Assembly (NCBI GenBank): GCA_032622095.1
Contig: CP136067.1
Coordinates: 79,014,705-79,078,704 of the forward strand
DNA length: 64,000 nucleotides
From: Siphonodentalium dalli
Lineage: Eukaryota; Mollusca; Scaphopoda; Gadilida; Siphonodentaliidae
Direction of reading: 5' to 3'
In this document: piece by piece, positions 20,238 to 31,958 of the stretch
Layout of the letters: every line of letters begins with the position of its first letter
How positions within the stretch are numbered: position 1 is the stretch's first letter
Notes under the pieces: generated by a model
Told to the model about the DNA's origin: nothing
Seen by the model: the letters and a program-made list of their open reading frames with translations, nothing else
Databases searched by the model: none
Position numbers and translations under genes: made by a program

Positions 20238-20738
20238 AGTAGCTGGTGGACCCGACTTCGTCCGGGATGTTCCCCTCTGATTTTCGGAGAATAGCGCGAT
20301 TTAACTTTGAATTAACCATTTTAAAGGTGAAGGTCATGTCGCGGTCACGATTTGACCCGTCCAAAACACTCCCCGGACAAAAGAGCCCGACAAAAGTACC
20401 CGTCGAAATCCGCCCGGCTGTACCCGATTTGACCTTGAATTGACAATTTTGAATGTCAAGATCAGGTCGGGGTCATGATTTGACCCATCCGAAACACTCC
20501 TGGGACAAAAGTAACGGTAGGTATCAAATTTCGTTGAAATCCTTCCGTTTTACCAGATTTGACCTTGAATTGATCTTTTTGAATGTCAAAGTCAGGTCGG
20601 GATCAAGATTTGACCCGTCCAAAATACTCCCTGGAAATAATTTTCCCTAGGTATCAAATTTCGTCAAATCTGTCCGGCAGTTTTCCCGGCCATAGCTAAC
20701 AGACAAACAGACAGACAAATGTCCAAAATATATATTCG
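20238..20738 (-). mobile_element. Tract element H1, inserted between M2 and G2
   Basis: Plus strand begins TAGCTGGTGGACCCGACTTCGTCCGGG. It carries about three diverged ~130-bp modules containing GATTTGACCTTGAATTGA and GATTTGACCCNTCCAAAACACTCC, then GGCATAGCTAAC-like sequence, an ACAGACAAACAGACAGACA tract and TCCAAAATATATATTCGA. The junction in the paralogous copy at 16231-16245 lacks it, which fixes its limits to within a few bases. Confidence 0.75.
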
Positions 20739-21190
20739 ACTAGCTGATGTACTCGACTTCGTTCGGGCTATTTAGGGATTTTTTTTGTGATCGCCTCCAT
20801 CTGGACAGTACCCAGTATATACAGCGTCTGGCCAAACTGTTGTCAATTGGTCCAGAAACATGCCTATATCAGCACGTTCGAGGACATGGTCCCACGTGAA
20901 ATTGGACCCGTCCATATTGCTCCCGGGATCGAAGTAGTCCTACACACAAATTTTTAGTCGGATCCGTCAAGGTCCAGAAACATGCCTATGAGCGAGGTCA
21001 AGTTGACATGTTAAATACCAAATCCGAGTCGGATCGGTCGAGCAGTGTTAGAGTCTATAACACATACACACATGCATTCATACATACACACATACATACA
21101 GACAGGTGTTCCAAAATGTATAATCGATAGCTACAACAATTCTATGGTAGATAGTTCACGGGCGACCTGATGCATGCATCTTAGTTTTCT
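20739..21190 (-). mobile_element. Tract element G, copy 2
   Basis: Starts CTAGCTGATGTACTCGACTTCG and ends GGGCGACCTGATGCATGCATCTTAG, in parallel with 16243-16690. Confidence 0.7.
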
Positions 21191-21390
21191 TGTTATTACG
21201 CCACCGTAGTGTGGTGTTTCTAGCTTTTGGTTTTTTGATATCGCATGGTCGATCGATAATTCACTGGGTGATTGTACATTCGGCAAACCTCGTCAGATTC
21301 CGTCACCGTTTCATCGTACCGATAATTACGAGAGTACAACTAAGATTGGCACATGTGTTTACGTCACCGGTGTAATTGTGGGGACATGCT

Positions 21391-22160
21391 TCTATTATGA
21401 AGGTTTGCTATCCCGAAGGTCCGCTATTCCGAAGGTTCTCTATTCCGAAGGTTTTTGTTATTTTTAGGTTAATTCTATATTTTAAAGTATTGAGACTAAT
21501 TTGAGAGGGTTCATTTTCACAAAGATTCTTTATATGGAGTGTGCGCTCACATCCGAACTGATCATGCGCGCACACCGATACAGATACAGGAGGAAATAAC
21601 TTAACTTAGAACATTAAATGTGATTTTGTTTTGTTTTCGCTGGTTTTCTTGAGATTTTATGTCATTACGTGGGCCCATACCTTTGAATTCTTGGCATATA
21701 CTATGAATGTTGTGGTATATATGGACCCTCCCGCATTGGGACATGACATAGGTTCAGTTGACTTAAGTGGTGTTCTGTGTGTGCTCCAATTTGGAGTTCA
21801 ATATTTTAAGGGCCAAGTTTAGAATTTTATGGGTCCATACCTTTGAACTCTGGGCATATAATATGAATATTGGGGGGTATGTCTCTATTCCGAATGTTCA
21901 CTATCCCGAAGGTCCACTATTCCGAAATTTCTCTGAATGTTCGCTATTCCGAAGGTTCACCAATCCGAAGGTTCGTTGTTCCGAAGGTTCTGTGTTCCAA
22001 AGATTTTTTTAATTTTAAGGTTAATTCTATATTCTAAAGTAACGAGAGGGTTCATTATCACGAAGAATCTTTTTATGAAGGAAATAACGTAAAACATTAA
22101 ATGTGATTTTGTTTTGTTTTCGAGGGTTTTCTTGAGTTTAATGTCATTACGTATGACCTT
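21391..22160 (+). repeat. Duplicated block with CTATTCCGAAGGTTC minisatellite
   Basis: About 16-base units of the type GGTTCNCTATTCCGAA occur at 21400-21450 (four) and 21880-22005 (about eight). Each array is followed by the same downstream sequence: TAGGTTAATTCTATATT, GAGAGGGTTCATT, and AACATTAAATGTGATTTTGTTTTGTTTTCG. The block of about 270 bases is duplicated roughly 500 bases apart. A short second duplication, GGGNCCATACCTTTGAA, lies near 21670 and 21830. Confidence 0.8.
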
Positions 22161-22589
22161 ATTTCTCATTACATATTCACGCCAAGGAGCCCACACAATT
22201 GCTATGTTACGATGCGATTTAATGTGATTATGTGTGACCTAATATCTCAATAATCTGAGGCAAGAGTACGCCTGCTAAAGGCGAATTATAACAGTTGGGG
22301 GTATAACGCTCAATAAATACTGGAGGCTATAACAAACTGCGCAGTAGAATATCGCTGAATGGACGAGTATGAGATGAGCCTAAATGCAATTGTGACTTTG
22401 TTTAAAGGCCCACTTAATTTTCGAGTCATTAATTTTTTATAGTATATACGGTTTTAATAACAATTTATGCCATAAAATTTGAATAAACTACTATAATTCA
22501 TCACCATTTGAAAGGCAGAATACTTCTATCTCCTAGTTTGAAACACCTTCAAAATACCGCGTCGTATATCTAGCAATAAGCAACCAACA
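22161..22589. other. No gene seen
   Basis: AT-rich, with no motif and no long frame. Confidence 0.5.
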
Positions 22590-23180
22590 TGTCCTCCTCG
22601 GCTTTCCATAGATTTCAACGTAATTTGATACTTATGGGTATTTGTGTCCGGGAAGTGTTTTGAACGGGTCAAATCGTGACCCCGACCTGACCTTGACCTT
22701 TAAAACTGTCAATGCAAGGTCAATTTGGGTAAAACGGACAAATTTCGGCGAAATTTTATACCTAGGGATACTTTGGTCCGAGGAGAGTTTTGAACGGGTC
22801 AAATCGTGACCTCGGCCTGACCTTGACCTTCAATATGGCCAATCAAAGGTCAACTCGGATAAAACGGATAGATTTCGACGAAATTTGATACCTATGGGTA
22901 CTTTTGTCGGGGGGGTGTTTTGGACGGGTCAAATCATGACTCTGACCTTACCTTGACCTTCAAAATTGTTAATTAAAGTTCAAGTTGGGTAAAACGGACG
23001 GATTTGGACGAAATATGATACCTATGGGTAGTTTTCTACGGGTGGGGGTGTTTTGGACTGGACAAATCATGACCCTGACCTGACCTTGACTTTCGAAATA
23101 GTCAATTGAAGGTCAAATCGCACCTTTCACCGGCAAGCAGATGGGAAACAGCCCGGGTGAAGTCGGGCCTATCAGCTTGT
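22590..23180 (+). mobile_element. Tract element H2
   Basis: Four to five modules of about 130 bases, each with GAAATTTGATACCTATGGGTA, GTTTTGNACGGGTCAAATCGTGACC, TGACCTTGACCTTCAAAA and GGTAAAACGGA. The end GCCCGGGTGAAGTCGGGCC (about 23151-23169) corresponds to the head of the other H elements read in reverse. The TATATTTTGG/GTCTGTCTG end is missing or unrecognised. Confidence 0.7.
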
Positions 23181-23359
23181 GTAATAAAGAAGACAGTTTG
23201 ATGAAAGTAATGTATGCCACGAGAAACGGGAAAACTTGAAATATGGAAGTACGCAAATTTCCCGCATAAAATTTGAAAGCTAGTTTATAGAATAATTGTA
23301 TTATTATTTATATTTATGGCTAATAATACGATCTTGGTGGCGTTACCATTTCTGACTAT

Positions 23360-23780
23360 GGTTTTCTTGTTTATTATATGTGAATGGGTTCGTTAAGAAC
23401 AGCACTGTCGCTCTGTGCCTTTTGTGGTATAGACGGGAGGGTAACTCCATATTTTTCCGGTTTCCAGAGGAGGCCGATACCGATTATAGTGTTATGCGGC
23501 GATTCAGCGGTAGGATTACTTCCCTTATACCATAATTATTACTCCTTCGTACAATCTGGAAAATATTCTCCTTGAATCGAAATTTCTATAGGAAATTTAG
23601 TGAAAAGTCCACAAGAAATATGAATAGCCATTATACTCTCACATCCACATAGTCATAGAATCACAGCTCAGTATTTCGAGTACGTGTAGAATTATTTTCT
23701 TAAAGACTTCTTGTTTATGTGCTTATTTCAGTGAACTAAACTGATACGTGAGTACGTACTCCAAGCACTATGCCCACTGC
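23360..23780 (-). repeat. Dispersed repeat D, minus-strand copy
   Basis: Reverse complement of 7530-8395, from TTATTATATGTGAATGGGTTCG to TTCAGTGAACTAAACTGATA. It holds only one 31-bp unit (about 23650-23690) and no MITE K. Confidence 0.75.
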
Positions 23781-25799
23781 ATTAATATATAGTTTAACTA
23801 TTATTAGCAAAAAGACAAACCACATTGAACTACGCACAATTGTAACAAATAGTCCTTAATTCTGGACGAATGTTTCAGCGATAAACAAACGACAATGATT
23901 TCGCCTGATTTTAGTCCTGCATATAATATTTATATAAGAATGGTGTTGCGTGCTGCCGATTTGGATATAGATTGTTCAGAACTTCTCTACACGACGAACA
24001 GGGAGGCAGAGTATACAATGGGAAAATCATTTCGGTCATGTGTCAAACATGTACAGTCTCTCCCCAGCAGGAAGAATTAATTTCGACCCACCTATACCTG
24101 TCGTGGATTCCTGGCCCGACATTATAATATTTGCAGCCACAATCCTGTATAAAGGATTCATAACGTCGTTTCACTCGCCCACACTCATGAGACAATGCTC
24201 ATAGTTACACCATGTGTGACAAACAAATAGTCTGGATAATGATGACTGCATGAATTTAAATATGAGTAGTTTACAGGGACCAGTCTTGGAGGTTTCAAAT
24301 TGGGAGAAGTCACTGTTTTGGTTATTAATTTGGAGAATTACTCTCGAAAATATTCTCACAGTTGACAGAAACTGTTTGTGTTATGCCTATAACAGCACAT
24401 TCGTCCATTTCGTGTATGCCTCTCCCATTCTCTCTTCTCTTTCTGCTCTCTTTGACTCTATTTCTATATCTCCGTTGCACAGTAACCTGTATGTATATAT
24501 TTTTTGTATATCTAGTTGTCTAGTATGTGTGTGCAGACGATAGAGTGCCTGTACCACACCAATTATAAGCTCTGTATGCTCTTCATTACTGGAGGTCAAT
24601 CAACAAATAACCACCCAACCCCCTTCGTGCAAAACAAATATTTTATTTCCGCCCAGGTATTTTGGGGGGGGGGGGCCCACCCTAAAATCACATTTCAATT
24701 GACTTTACCAGGCTTTTCCAGACTGTTTTGGTATATTATACTGTTCCGTCCCTATCACTCATATTTAATCTATATGCAGTATCCACTCTGATCATACCTT
24801 AGATATATTTAGAAATCACCAGTAGGAAGTTCAAAGTTCAACTTGACTGGAATAATCACAGCACATGTCCAAACAGCTGGTCAAAATGTCATTCCCCACA
24901 TGTTTACGTTTGCACACATGCATTGCATTATATACAGTACATGTCTAAAAGATCTGAAGCTGCGAATATATACTTGAATATACAACATTATATAACATCA
25001 ATAAATGTTATGAAGGTTTGTAGAGATGTCATAGCCATTCGGCAAACTTCGTTATATATCTATACCGTTTCATCTATAAGCCTAAAAGGCCATAGGTCGA
25101 GGAGAACAGAATGATGTTCTAGAAAAATATTGCTGTTGTTGAATGTTGTTGTTCATCGGGTCCAGCATATCTGAATGTCTCAATTGTGATAAATGTGCCG
25201 AGCGACGTATAATGAAACATAAACAACCCTGCACATGTGTGCACAAAAGCGATTACGACAATAGAAATTGGGTGACATAAATTGCACACATCCATTAAAG
25301 ATACGGGCGGCGTTGGGGTGGGTATGCTCTTAAAATATTCAGCTCCGCCAAAAACCGCCATAAACAGAAAGAATAGTAAAATATAGACAGACCTTGTTCT
25401 TATACCAATCAGAAATATGGCATAAACAGTATGTTGTTGTCAAATGTGTTCCCTTTGTTATGTAAACAAAAGCAAAAAACGTTACAGAACCTGGCTTTTG
25501 TTTAGATCGGGGTATGGTAAACATAAAGAGCGTTATTTGTTACTGTTTTCCTGATATGGAAATAATAAAGAGCGTTTATATCATTTGTGTGTGATTAACC
25601 AATAGAATTTCGCTGTGTTATGTAAACAGAAGCAAAACTTATGTAACACGAGCAGGCTCTTATTTACGTACACCATCGTACGTCTTGACGACAATATACT
25701 ATTTACGCGCTGATTATGTTTGGCATATGAACAAAACTATATATATTTTTTAATATTCCTTCTGTTGGTGGCGATTTGAACAAATATGAATATTTCTGC
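23781..25799. other. No gene seen; minor repeats
   Basis: Many frames of 60-97 codons, none recognisable. GGACGAANNTTTCANCGATAAACAAACGACAATG at about 23865-23897 recurs near 57953-57986. A twelve-base G run lies at about 24664-24676. TTATGTAAACANAAGCAAAA occurs at about 25457 and 25618. The TCTATTTCTATATC/TCTCTTCTCTTTCTGCTCTC stretch near 24430 is a pyrimidine-rich tract. Confidence 0.5.
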
Positions 25800-26340
25800 A
25801 ACAAACGCCGTCCGTGCCTTTAACCCTCTTGTTGCTAATGATTAATGAAGAAAATAAATGACGTTGATTGTCGATGAATTTCCCATGTTGCGATGTCGGG
25901 GGCGATCTGCCGAAGGGTTCGGAAACATTTTATGCCATCGTCTCGGCTAATTAACAACCGTTACATGAATTAATCGTGCATTTCGTGATCTCAACGGTGG
26001 CACTGACGGATACATGGGGATTAAGTGATTAGACATTGACAACCAGGCGACGAACTCGGTAAAGCACAGAAATGATAATAGACATACGGGCCACGCCTCC
26101 TACGCTCGCATGCAAATGCCACTTGGTGGTAACTCTATTTTCTAGTTAATAGATCGTGTTTTAATACAGTGTTGTCTACCGTTGACTACTTGCGTTATTA
26201 ATTTTGCCCATTTCTCTGGGTCACAAATATCTGGAAAATCCCATTCAACGCCCATGCATAATGCATTATACAATTTATAATACTCTCAGGATGAACATGT
26301 GTGCGTGTGGACCTAACATCATGCAAATACTTCATAGGCC
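25800..26340. other. Unique-looking non-coding stretch, possible regulatory DNA
   Basis: No reading frame of note and no resemblance to any repeat in the window. Homeodomain-type TAATTA/ATTAAT cores occur in CGGCTAATTAACAACC and ATGAATTAATCG near 25947-25977. That is suggestive of, not evidence for, a conserved regulatory element. Confidence 0.25.
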
Positions 26341-26359
26341 ATTAGTATTGCTTGGGATG

Positions 26360-26432
26360 TTAAGTAAGTAAGTAATGCTTTATTCCCAGCCAATTGGTAA
26401 TTTGGTACATGAGAAAACATATAATACATATA
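26360..26432 (-). mobile_element. 3' end fragment of the 11.4-13.7 kb LINE family
   Basis: Minus strand reads TATGTTTTCTCATGTACC..GGCTGGGAATAAAGCATTACTTACTTAC, matching about 13660-13717. Only the last ~70 bases are recognisable. Confidence 0.7.
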
Positions 26433-26565
26433 TTAAACTAATAACATCTTTCCCTCCCATGTTCATAAGGATCTTCGTGCCTATTAGTTCAGTGCATTTA
26501 TGAGAATAAAGTGCCAAACCTCAAACTAATTGCAAGACAATGTCTCTTAGCAGGAATAAGTCTAT

Positions 26566-28715
26566 TAACCAATTATAAACAACATTCTAAAAATAAAAAA
26601 GGATCAAGAAAGGCGAAATTGATAAATTTTGTGAAATAAATTTAGTAAAATTTGGTAAAATACCCATTTTATAGCTTTTCAAGGATGTTTATAAAAAACT
26701 TCATTTAACATGTCCTTCCATTTATATATCCATTGTGTTGAGAACACAATCCTGATTACAGAACAGAAAACATTTTCCAGATACGTTGAGAATTTTTCGA
26801 GTCATGTGCCTCCAAAATTGGGAGTTTGTCTAATTTCGGAGCCTCAATTTCTGAAGAATTAGCTAAAATCTATATTTTAGGGTCTAGTATTTTAAACACT
26901 AGAGAACAACGAATGGATATCTTACTGTTGTGTTAGTTGCCTCACTATGTTGTGCACAAAACATGACCTCGTTATGCATCTATGATCGAAAAGACAAAAA
27001 TATTCTTAAACAAAAAGTGTGTTCCATTGTATGGACTTAGCCAAATTTGCCTTGTGACACAGAACTGGTGTGATGAAATACCATATTTGAGGTCACACAA
27101 CTCAATAAATTAATATCCATATGCCCTGTATTTCTCATAACCTCTTACGTATACTAGGTTAAATACACTGTGCTGGAATTGCTAAACACATATGTGCCAT
27201 AATCAACTTATGGCCCTATGAATCCTTTGTATTGACTCTTTTCCAAAAAATCCATTTTGGACTGTTTTGTGGTGTTTTTGTCCATTTTAAAGTTTTTTTG
27301 TTGCACAAATAGTAAACAACAATGAATACAATTAGTGTTTAATGTGTAAAATCATTTGAACGTTCCTCCTAAAACACTTAGTGTTGGAAAAAATATGATT
27401 ACATTGGTTATGCCAATCAACAGTCACTGGATTTCACATATTTCAAGAAACTGACTCCAAATTTGAATGTTGATAATGGGGTAGGTGAAATCACCTAGGC
27501 TATGATATTGTCACCATATGCTAGTCATTGGAGACAAAGGGTTGTTTTATTCCAGTTTGTGTAGATTATTCTTGCATGGTAAACAGTTTAGTACTTTAAT
27601 AATTATTAGATGTTTATTTAGAACTTTATCAGCATGTTATTATAGAACCAGCCCGAAATAATGATCGCCATTTCGCCATTGAGTTACAACAAAAGGGATC
27701 GTAGCTCTAAATATGAACATCAAAACAGGAAGCAGTTTACTCTGTATGAAAGAATAGGGTTTGTAGGAGCTGGTGATGTTAAAGTTTTATGCATCAAGGT
27801 CCACATTTTCTAGATTTTGTCAATATGGTTTCCCCTACCCCATTTTTCAGATATTCAAATTTGGCATCCGTTTCCAGAAAAATTAGTGAAATTCGGTGAC
27901 ATTCATTGACGTATCCAACATAAGGCATTTATTTCAATACTAAAGTGTTTCAGGAGGAAAGTTCAAATGATTCTGCACATTAAACATATATTGTTTTTAC
28001 AATTTATTCACAAAAACCTTTAAAAATGAAGAAGAAAAAAACGCCCCAAAATGGCATTTTTAGATGAGTCAATTCTAATGATTCATAGGGCCATAATTTA
28101 TTTTCTACACCATGATTTGGGAAATTCCTTTAATACAATGTGTTTAGCGATGTATACTTAAGTGATTATGAGAAAGACAGGGAATATGGATATATAATTA
28201 TTGATTTGTATGCTATTTCATCACGCCGGTTCTGGACCACAGGCAAAATTGGCTGCCCATACAATGGTGGAACACACATTTGTTTAAGAATATTTTTGTC
28301 CTCTCAATCATAGATGCATAAAGAAATCATATTTTGTGCACAACCTTGAGAGGAAATGACTAAAACAACAAGGAATCCCTTCATTTCCTTTATTTTTTTA
28401 AATACAAGACCATAAAAAATGAATTTTAACTAATTTTGAGAAATTGAGCCTCAGAAATTAGACAAACTCCAAATTTTGGAGGCGCATAACTCAAAAAATA
28501 CTTAACGTATCTAGGAAAGGTTTTCTTTTCTGTAATCAGGGTTGTGCACTCTTCAAAATGGATATATAAATGGAATGATATGTGAAAGGAAGTTTTTTAT
28601 AAACCTCCTTAAAAAGCTATAAAATGAGTATTTTATCAAATTTTGACAAATTTAGTTCACAAAATTCATCAATTTCGCATTTCTTGATTCTTGTTGATTT
28701 TTAGTATATTATTTG
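26566..28715. mobile_element. Large inverted repeat (foldback) of ~2.1 kb
   Basis: The left arm (about 26566-27497) is the reverse complement of the right arm (about 27825-28715), with a loop of about 330 bases. Paired anchors: GATCAAGAAAGGCGAAATT with AATTTCGCATTTCTTGATTC; CCTCCAAAATTGGGAGTTTGTCTAATTTC with GAAATTAGACAAACTCCAAATTTTGGAGG; CTAAAACACTTAGTGTT-type with ACTAAAGTGTTT; AATGGGGTAGG with CCTACCCCATT. Arms differ by many substitutions and small indels. No ORF over 60 codons occurs inside. Class unknown; either a foldback element or an old inverted duplication. Confidence 0.85.
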
Positions 28716-28907
28716 TGATGGGTTAAAGTACTTATTCCCACTGAGAAACTTTGTGTTGCAATTATTTTGAGGTGAAACCATAAATGCACTGGACTATCAC
28801 TGCCATCTCTCAGCATCGTCACTTTATTTCAACAAAATCTGGATGAAACTATGAGAATAAAGAGCATATCAAAGAAAGCTCTTGAGCACATTGTGTTATA
28901 TATAGAA

Positions 28908-29215
28908 CTAGAAGATTAGCCCGCCACTGGCGGCATTGGTCCCATGGCTTTGGTCGATCCATTAATTTTAGTTTTTCAAGGTAACCCCGTACAGGCACGC
29001 CGACAGCATGCTATCATACAACCCGACAAAAATATTCCCCGTCCCGAGTTGACCATATATACATAAAACATTTCACGTCGCTGCCACCGCTGATGCCCGA
29101 AATATCGCCCAAGGTCTGTTGGGTGGACAAAATAACCCGACAAAAATATTTCCCGTCCCAAGTTGACCATACATAACAAATTTCACATCGATGTCACCGC
29201 TCAGAAAACACTCGC
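28908..29215 (-). mobile_element. Tract element I1, partial
   Basis: Plus strand begins CTAGAAGATTAGCCCGCCACTGGCGGC, the reverse of the end of I2 and I3 (GCCGCCGGTGGCGGGCTAACCTGCTAG). It contains two units with CAACCCGACAAAAATATTNCCCGTCCC.AGTTGACCATA about 110 bases apart. The other end is not recognised. Confidence 0.6.
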
Positions 29216-29237
29216 AGAGCCCTAAAATTTATTAACA

Positions 29238-29495
29238 TAGGATTTCCCATTCAAATCGATTTATGTCGATAAAACTCTTATTTTTTCAAAAATTTAAGCT
29301 GAGACTTCGTGTGTCTGCGTGTAGTACTTATATATTCACAAAATGACAGAGTCCAACACGTAATTATAGGATGTCCCATTCAAATCGATTTATGTCGATA
29401 AAACTCTTATTTTTCAAAAATTTTAAGCTGAGACTTCGTGTGTCTGCGAGTAATACTTATATATTCTTAAAATGACAGAGTCCAACACGTAATTA
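29238..29495 (+). repeat. 129-bp tandem duplication
   Basis: TAGGATNTCCCATTCAAATCG starts at 29238 and 29367. Both units run to GAGTCCAACACGTAATTA and are almost identical. Confidence 0.95.
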
Positions 29496-30299
29496 TGTTT
29501 TAGATGGAAGAAATTATTTTGTTTTCGATGCTAAATTTCGAGCGATAACGTTGCGTTGATATTGTAAACAAACGCTCTTTAATAGCGACGCGTCATATAC
29601 AAACGCTCATTAATTATCACGCGATCAACACATCAATCACCATTGCGGTGGCAGTTGAAGGGTGAAGGAGTGGTCGCACGGGCTCGCAAGTTTACGACAT
29701 ATACATCCGATGGGAACGGCTACGGGTAAATCGCTGAACTTCATCACGGACACTCAAGTCGATCCTTCTTTCAACACGGCATTCTAAGTGATCATGATTA
29801 CGTCGGTTTGGTCGTTAGACATAATTATGTGGGTGTTGATGTGTCTTTTCTTGGCTGGTAAATTTTCACGAACGTTTTATTAATCAGAATTACATAAATC
29901 TAGGTCAGGTATTTATTCAACTAAATCTTGTGAACTTTCAGCTACAAATTTCGTTGATAAAATTTATAGTTAAGCAAAGTTGTGTGTTCAAGACTCGAAG
30001 CGGCTTATAGTTACCTATACGGAAGACCAATCTTTCCATAAACAATAAGTATTCACTAGAACAGTTACTATACGACTGAATTTTGATTGAAAGATTGAGT
30101 GGTGGACTTGGTCTGCACATTTTATACTGGTCATAGTCGTGGTGTTCTATTGTGCTACTGCAACATTTTGGTCAGGTGTCGATGACTGAATGTTCTGGTT
30201 GATGATTGAATGTTCATTTTCGGGAAAAAATCATTTTCGCATCTTCAAATTGAAAATACACAAAGCAAATACTGAGACAGGTATATCATCATCTATCTT
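29496..30299. other. No gene seen
   Basis: Unassigned. A 60-codon minus frame (29938-30120) has no motif. Confidence 0.45.
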
Positions 30300-31131
30300 C
30301 TCTTCTTCTATATATTTTGAGAACTCCTTGTATTCGAGAGATAGTCCACACCCTCCGGACCTCGATGATATGATCGTGAATGAGTATTTATATACCCCAC
30401 TAAACTTTGACAAACACCAGTAATGGTGTGTAGATCATTTACATATCTCTCCTATATATTTTGATACAATCTATCTAATTTACATATCTCTCTTATATAT
30501 TTATGTTTGTGTGTGTGTTGTACTTCATACAAATCTACGATTCTCGACCGATCGGGACGAAACTTGGTACGTGTGTGTAGTTTGACCAGGCGGTGGTCGT
30601 TGTCGTATTGGCGAGCCCGTGGGACGCCCGTGCAGCGCATGCGCAGACGAGATCTCGGAAACGGGTGGAGCTATCGACTTGAAATTTGCTATGTGAATGT
30701 ATCTTGCGCCGGGTACAAATTTTATCGGGTCGCCGAGCGGTGCGACGCCCGTGCAGCGCATGCGCAGACGAGATCTCGGAAACGGGTGGAGCTATCGACT
30801 TGAAATTTGCTATGTGAATGTATCTTGCGCCGGGTACAAATTTTATCGGGTCGCCGAGCCCGTGCGACGACCGTGCAGCGCATGCGCAGACGAGATCTCG
30901 GAAACGGGTGGAGCTATCGACTTGAAATTTGCTATGTGAATGTATCTTGCGCCGGGTACAAATTTTATCGGGTCGCGGTACAAATTTTCATGCGCAGACC
31001 AGATCTCGGAAACTGGTGGAGCTACCGGGTACAAATTTTTCTTATTGAAACGCGTGGAGCTAAAAATTTAAAAAATATATATAAAAATGTCATGTTTCGG
31101 ACAAGCCGCCGGTGGCGGGCTAACCTGCTAG
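30300..31131 (+). mobile_element. Tract element I2, first copy of an 831-bp tandem pair
   Basis: Starts near TCTTCTTCTATATATTTTGAG and ends GGACAAGCCGCCGGTGGCGGGCTAACCTGCTAG. The middle has three and a half units of 121-122 bases; GCAGCGCATGCGCAGACGAG starts near 30633, 30754 and 30876, and a shortened unit lies near 30989. The GC-rich units make overlapping ORFs of 60-114 codons that repeat on both strands; I do not regard these as genes. The next copy begins immediately after. Confidence 0.85.
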
Positions 31132-31958
31132 TCTTCTTCTATATATTTTGAGAACTCCTTGTATTCGAGAGATAGTCCACACCCTCCGGACCTCAATGAT
31201 ATGATCGTGAATGAGTATTGATATACCCCACTAAACTTTGACAAACACCAGTAATGGTGTGTAGATCATTTACATATCTCTCCTATATATTTTGATACAA
31301 TCTATCTAATTTACATATCTCTCTTATATATTTATGTTTGTGTGTGTGTTGTACTTCATACAAATCTACGATTCTCGACCGATCGGGACGAAACTTGGTA
31401 CGTGTGTGTAGTTTGACCAGGCGGTGGTCGTTGTCGTATTGGCGAGCCCGTGCGACGCCCGTGCAGCGCATGCGCAGACGAGATCTCGGAAACGGGTGGA
31501 GCTATCGACTTGAAATTTGCTATGTGAATGTATCTTGCGCCGGGTACAAATTTTATCGGGTCGCCGAGCGGTGCGACGCCCGTGCAGCGCATGCGCAGAC
31601 GAGATCTCGGAAACGGGTGGAGCTATCGACTTGAAATTTGCTATGTGAATGTATCTTGCGCCGGGTACAAATTTTATCGGGTCGCCGAGCCCGTGCGACG
31701 ACCGTGCAGCGCATGCGCAGACGAGATCTCGGAAACGGGTGGAGCTATCGACGTGAAATTTGCTATGTGAATGTATCTTGCGCCGGGTACAAATTTTCAT
31801 GCGCAGACCAGATCTCGGAAACTGGTGGAGCTACCGGGTACAAATTTTTCTTATTGAAACGCGTGGAGCTAAAAATTTAAAAAATATATATAAAAATGAC
31901 ATGTTTCGGACAAGCCGCCGGTGGCGGGCTAACCTGCTAGTCTATTATATATTTTGGA
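31132..31958 (+). mobile_element. Tract element I3, second copy of the tandem pair
   Basis: Nearly identical to 30300-31131, offset by 831 bases (cores at 31464, 31585, 31707 and a partial one near 31799). It lacks about 23 bases seen in copy 1 near 30963-30987, a deletion between two TACAAATTTT repeats. Only scattered single-base differences separate the copies. Confidence 0.85.

Noticed and set aside
30452-31880. Repeated ORFs of 60-144 codons on both strands
   Set aside because: They come from GC-rich 121-bp tandem units in the I2/I3 elements and appear on opposite strands of the same DNA, so they follow from unit composition.
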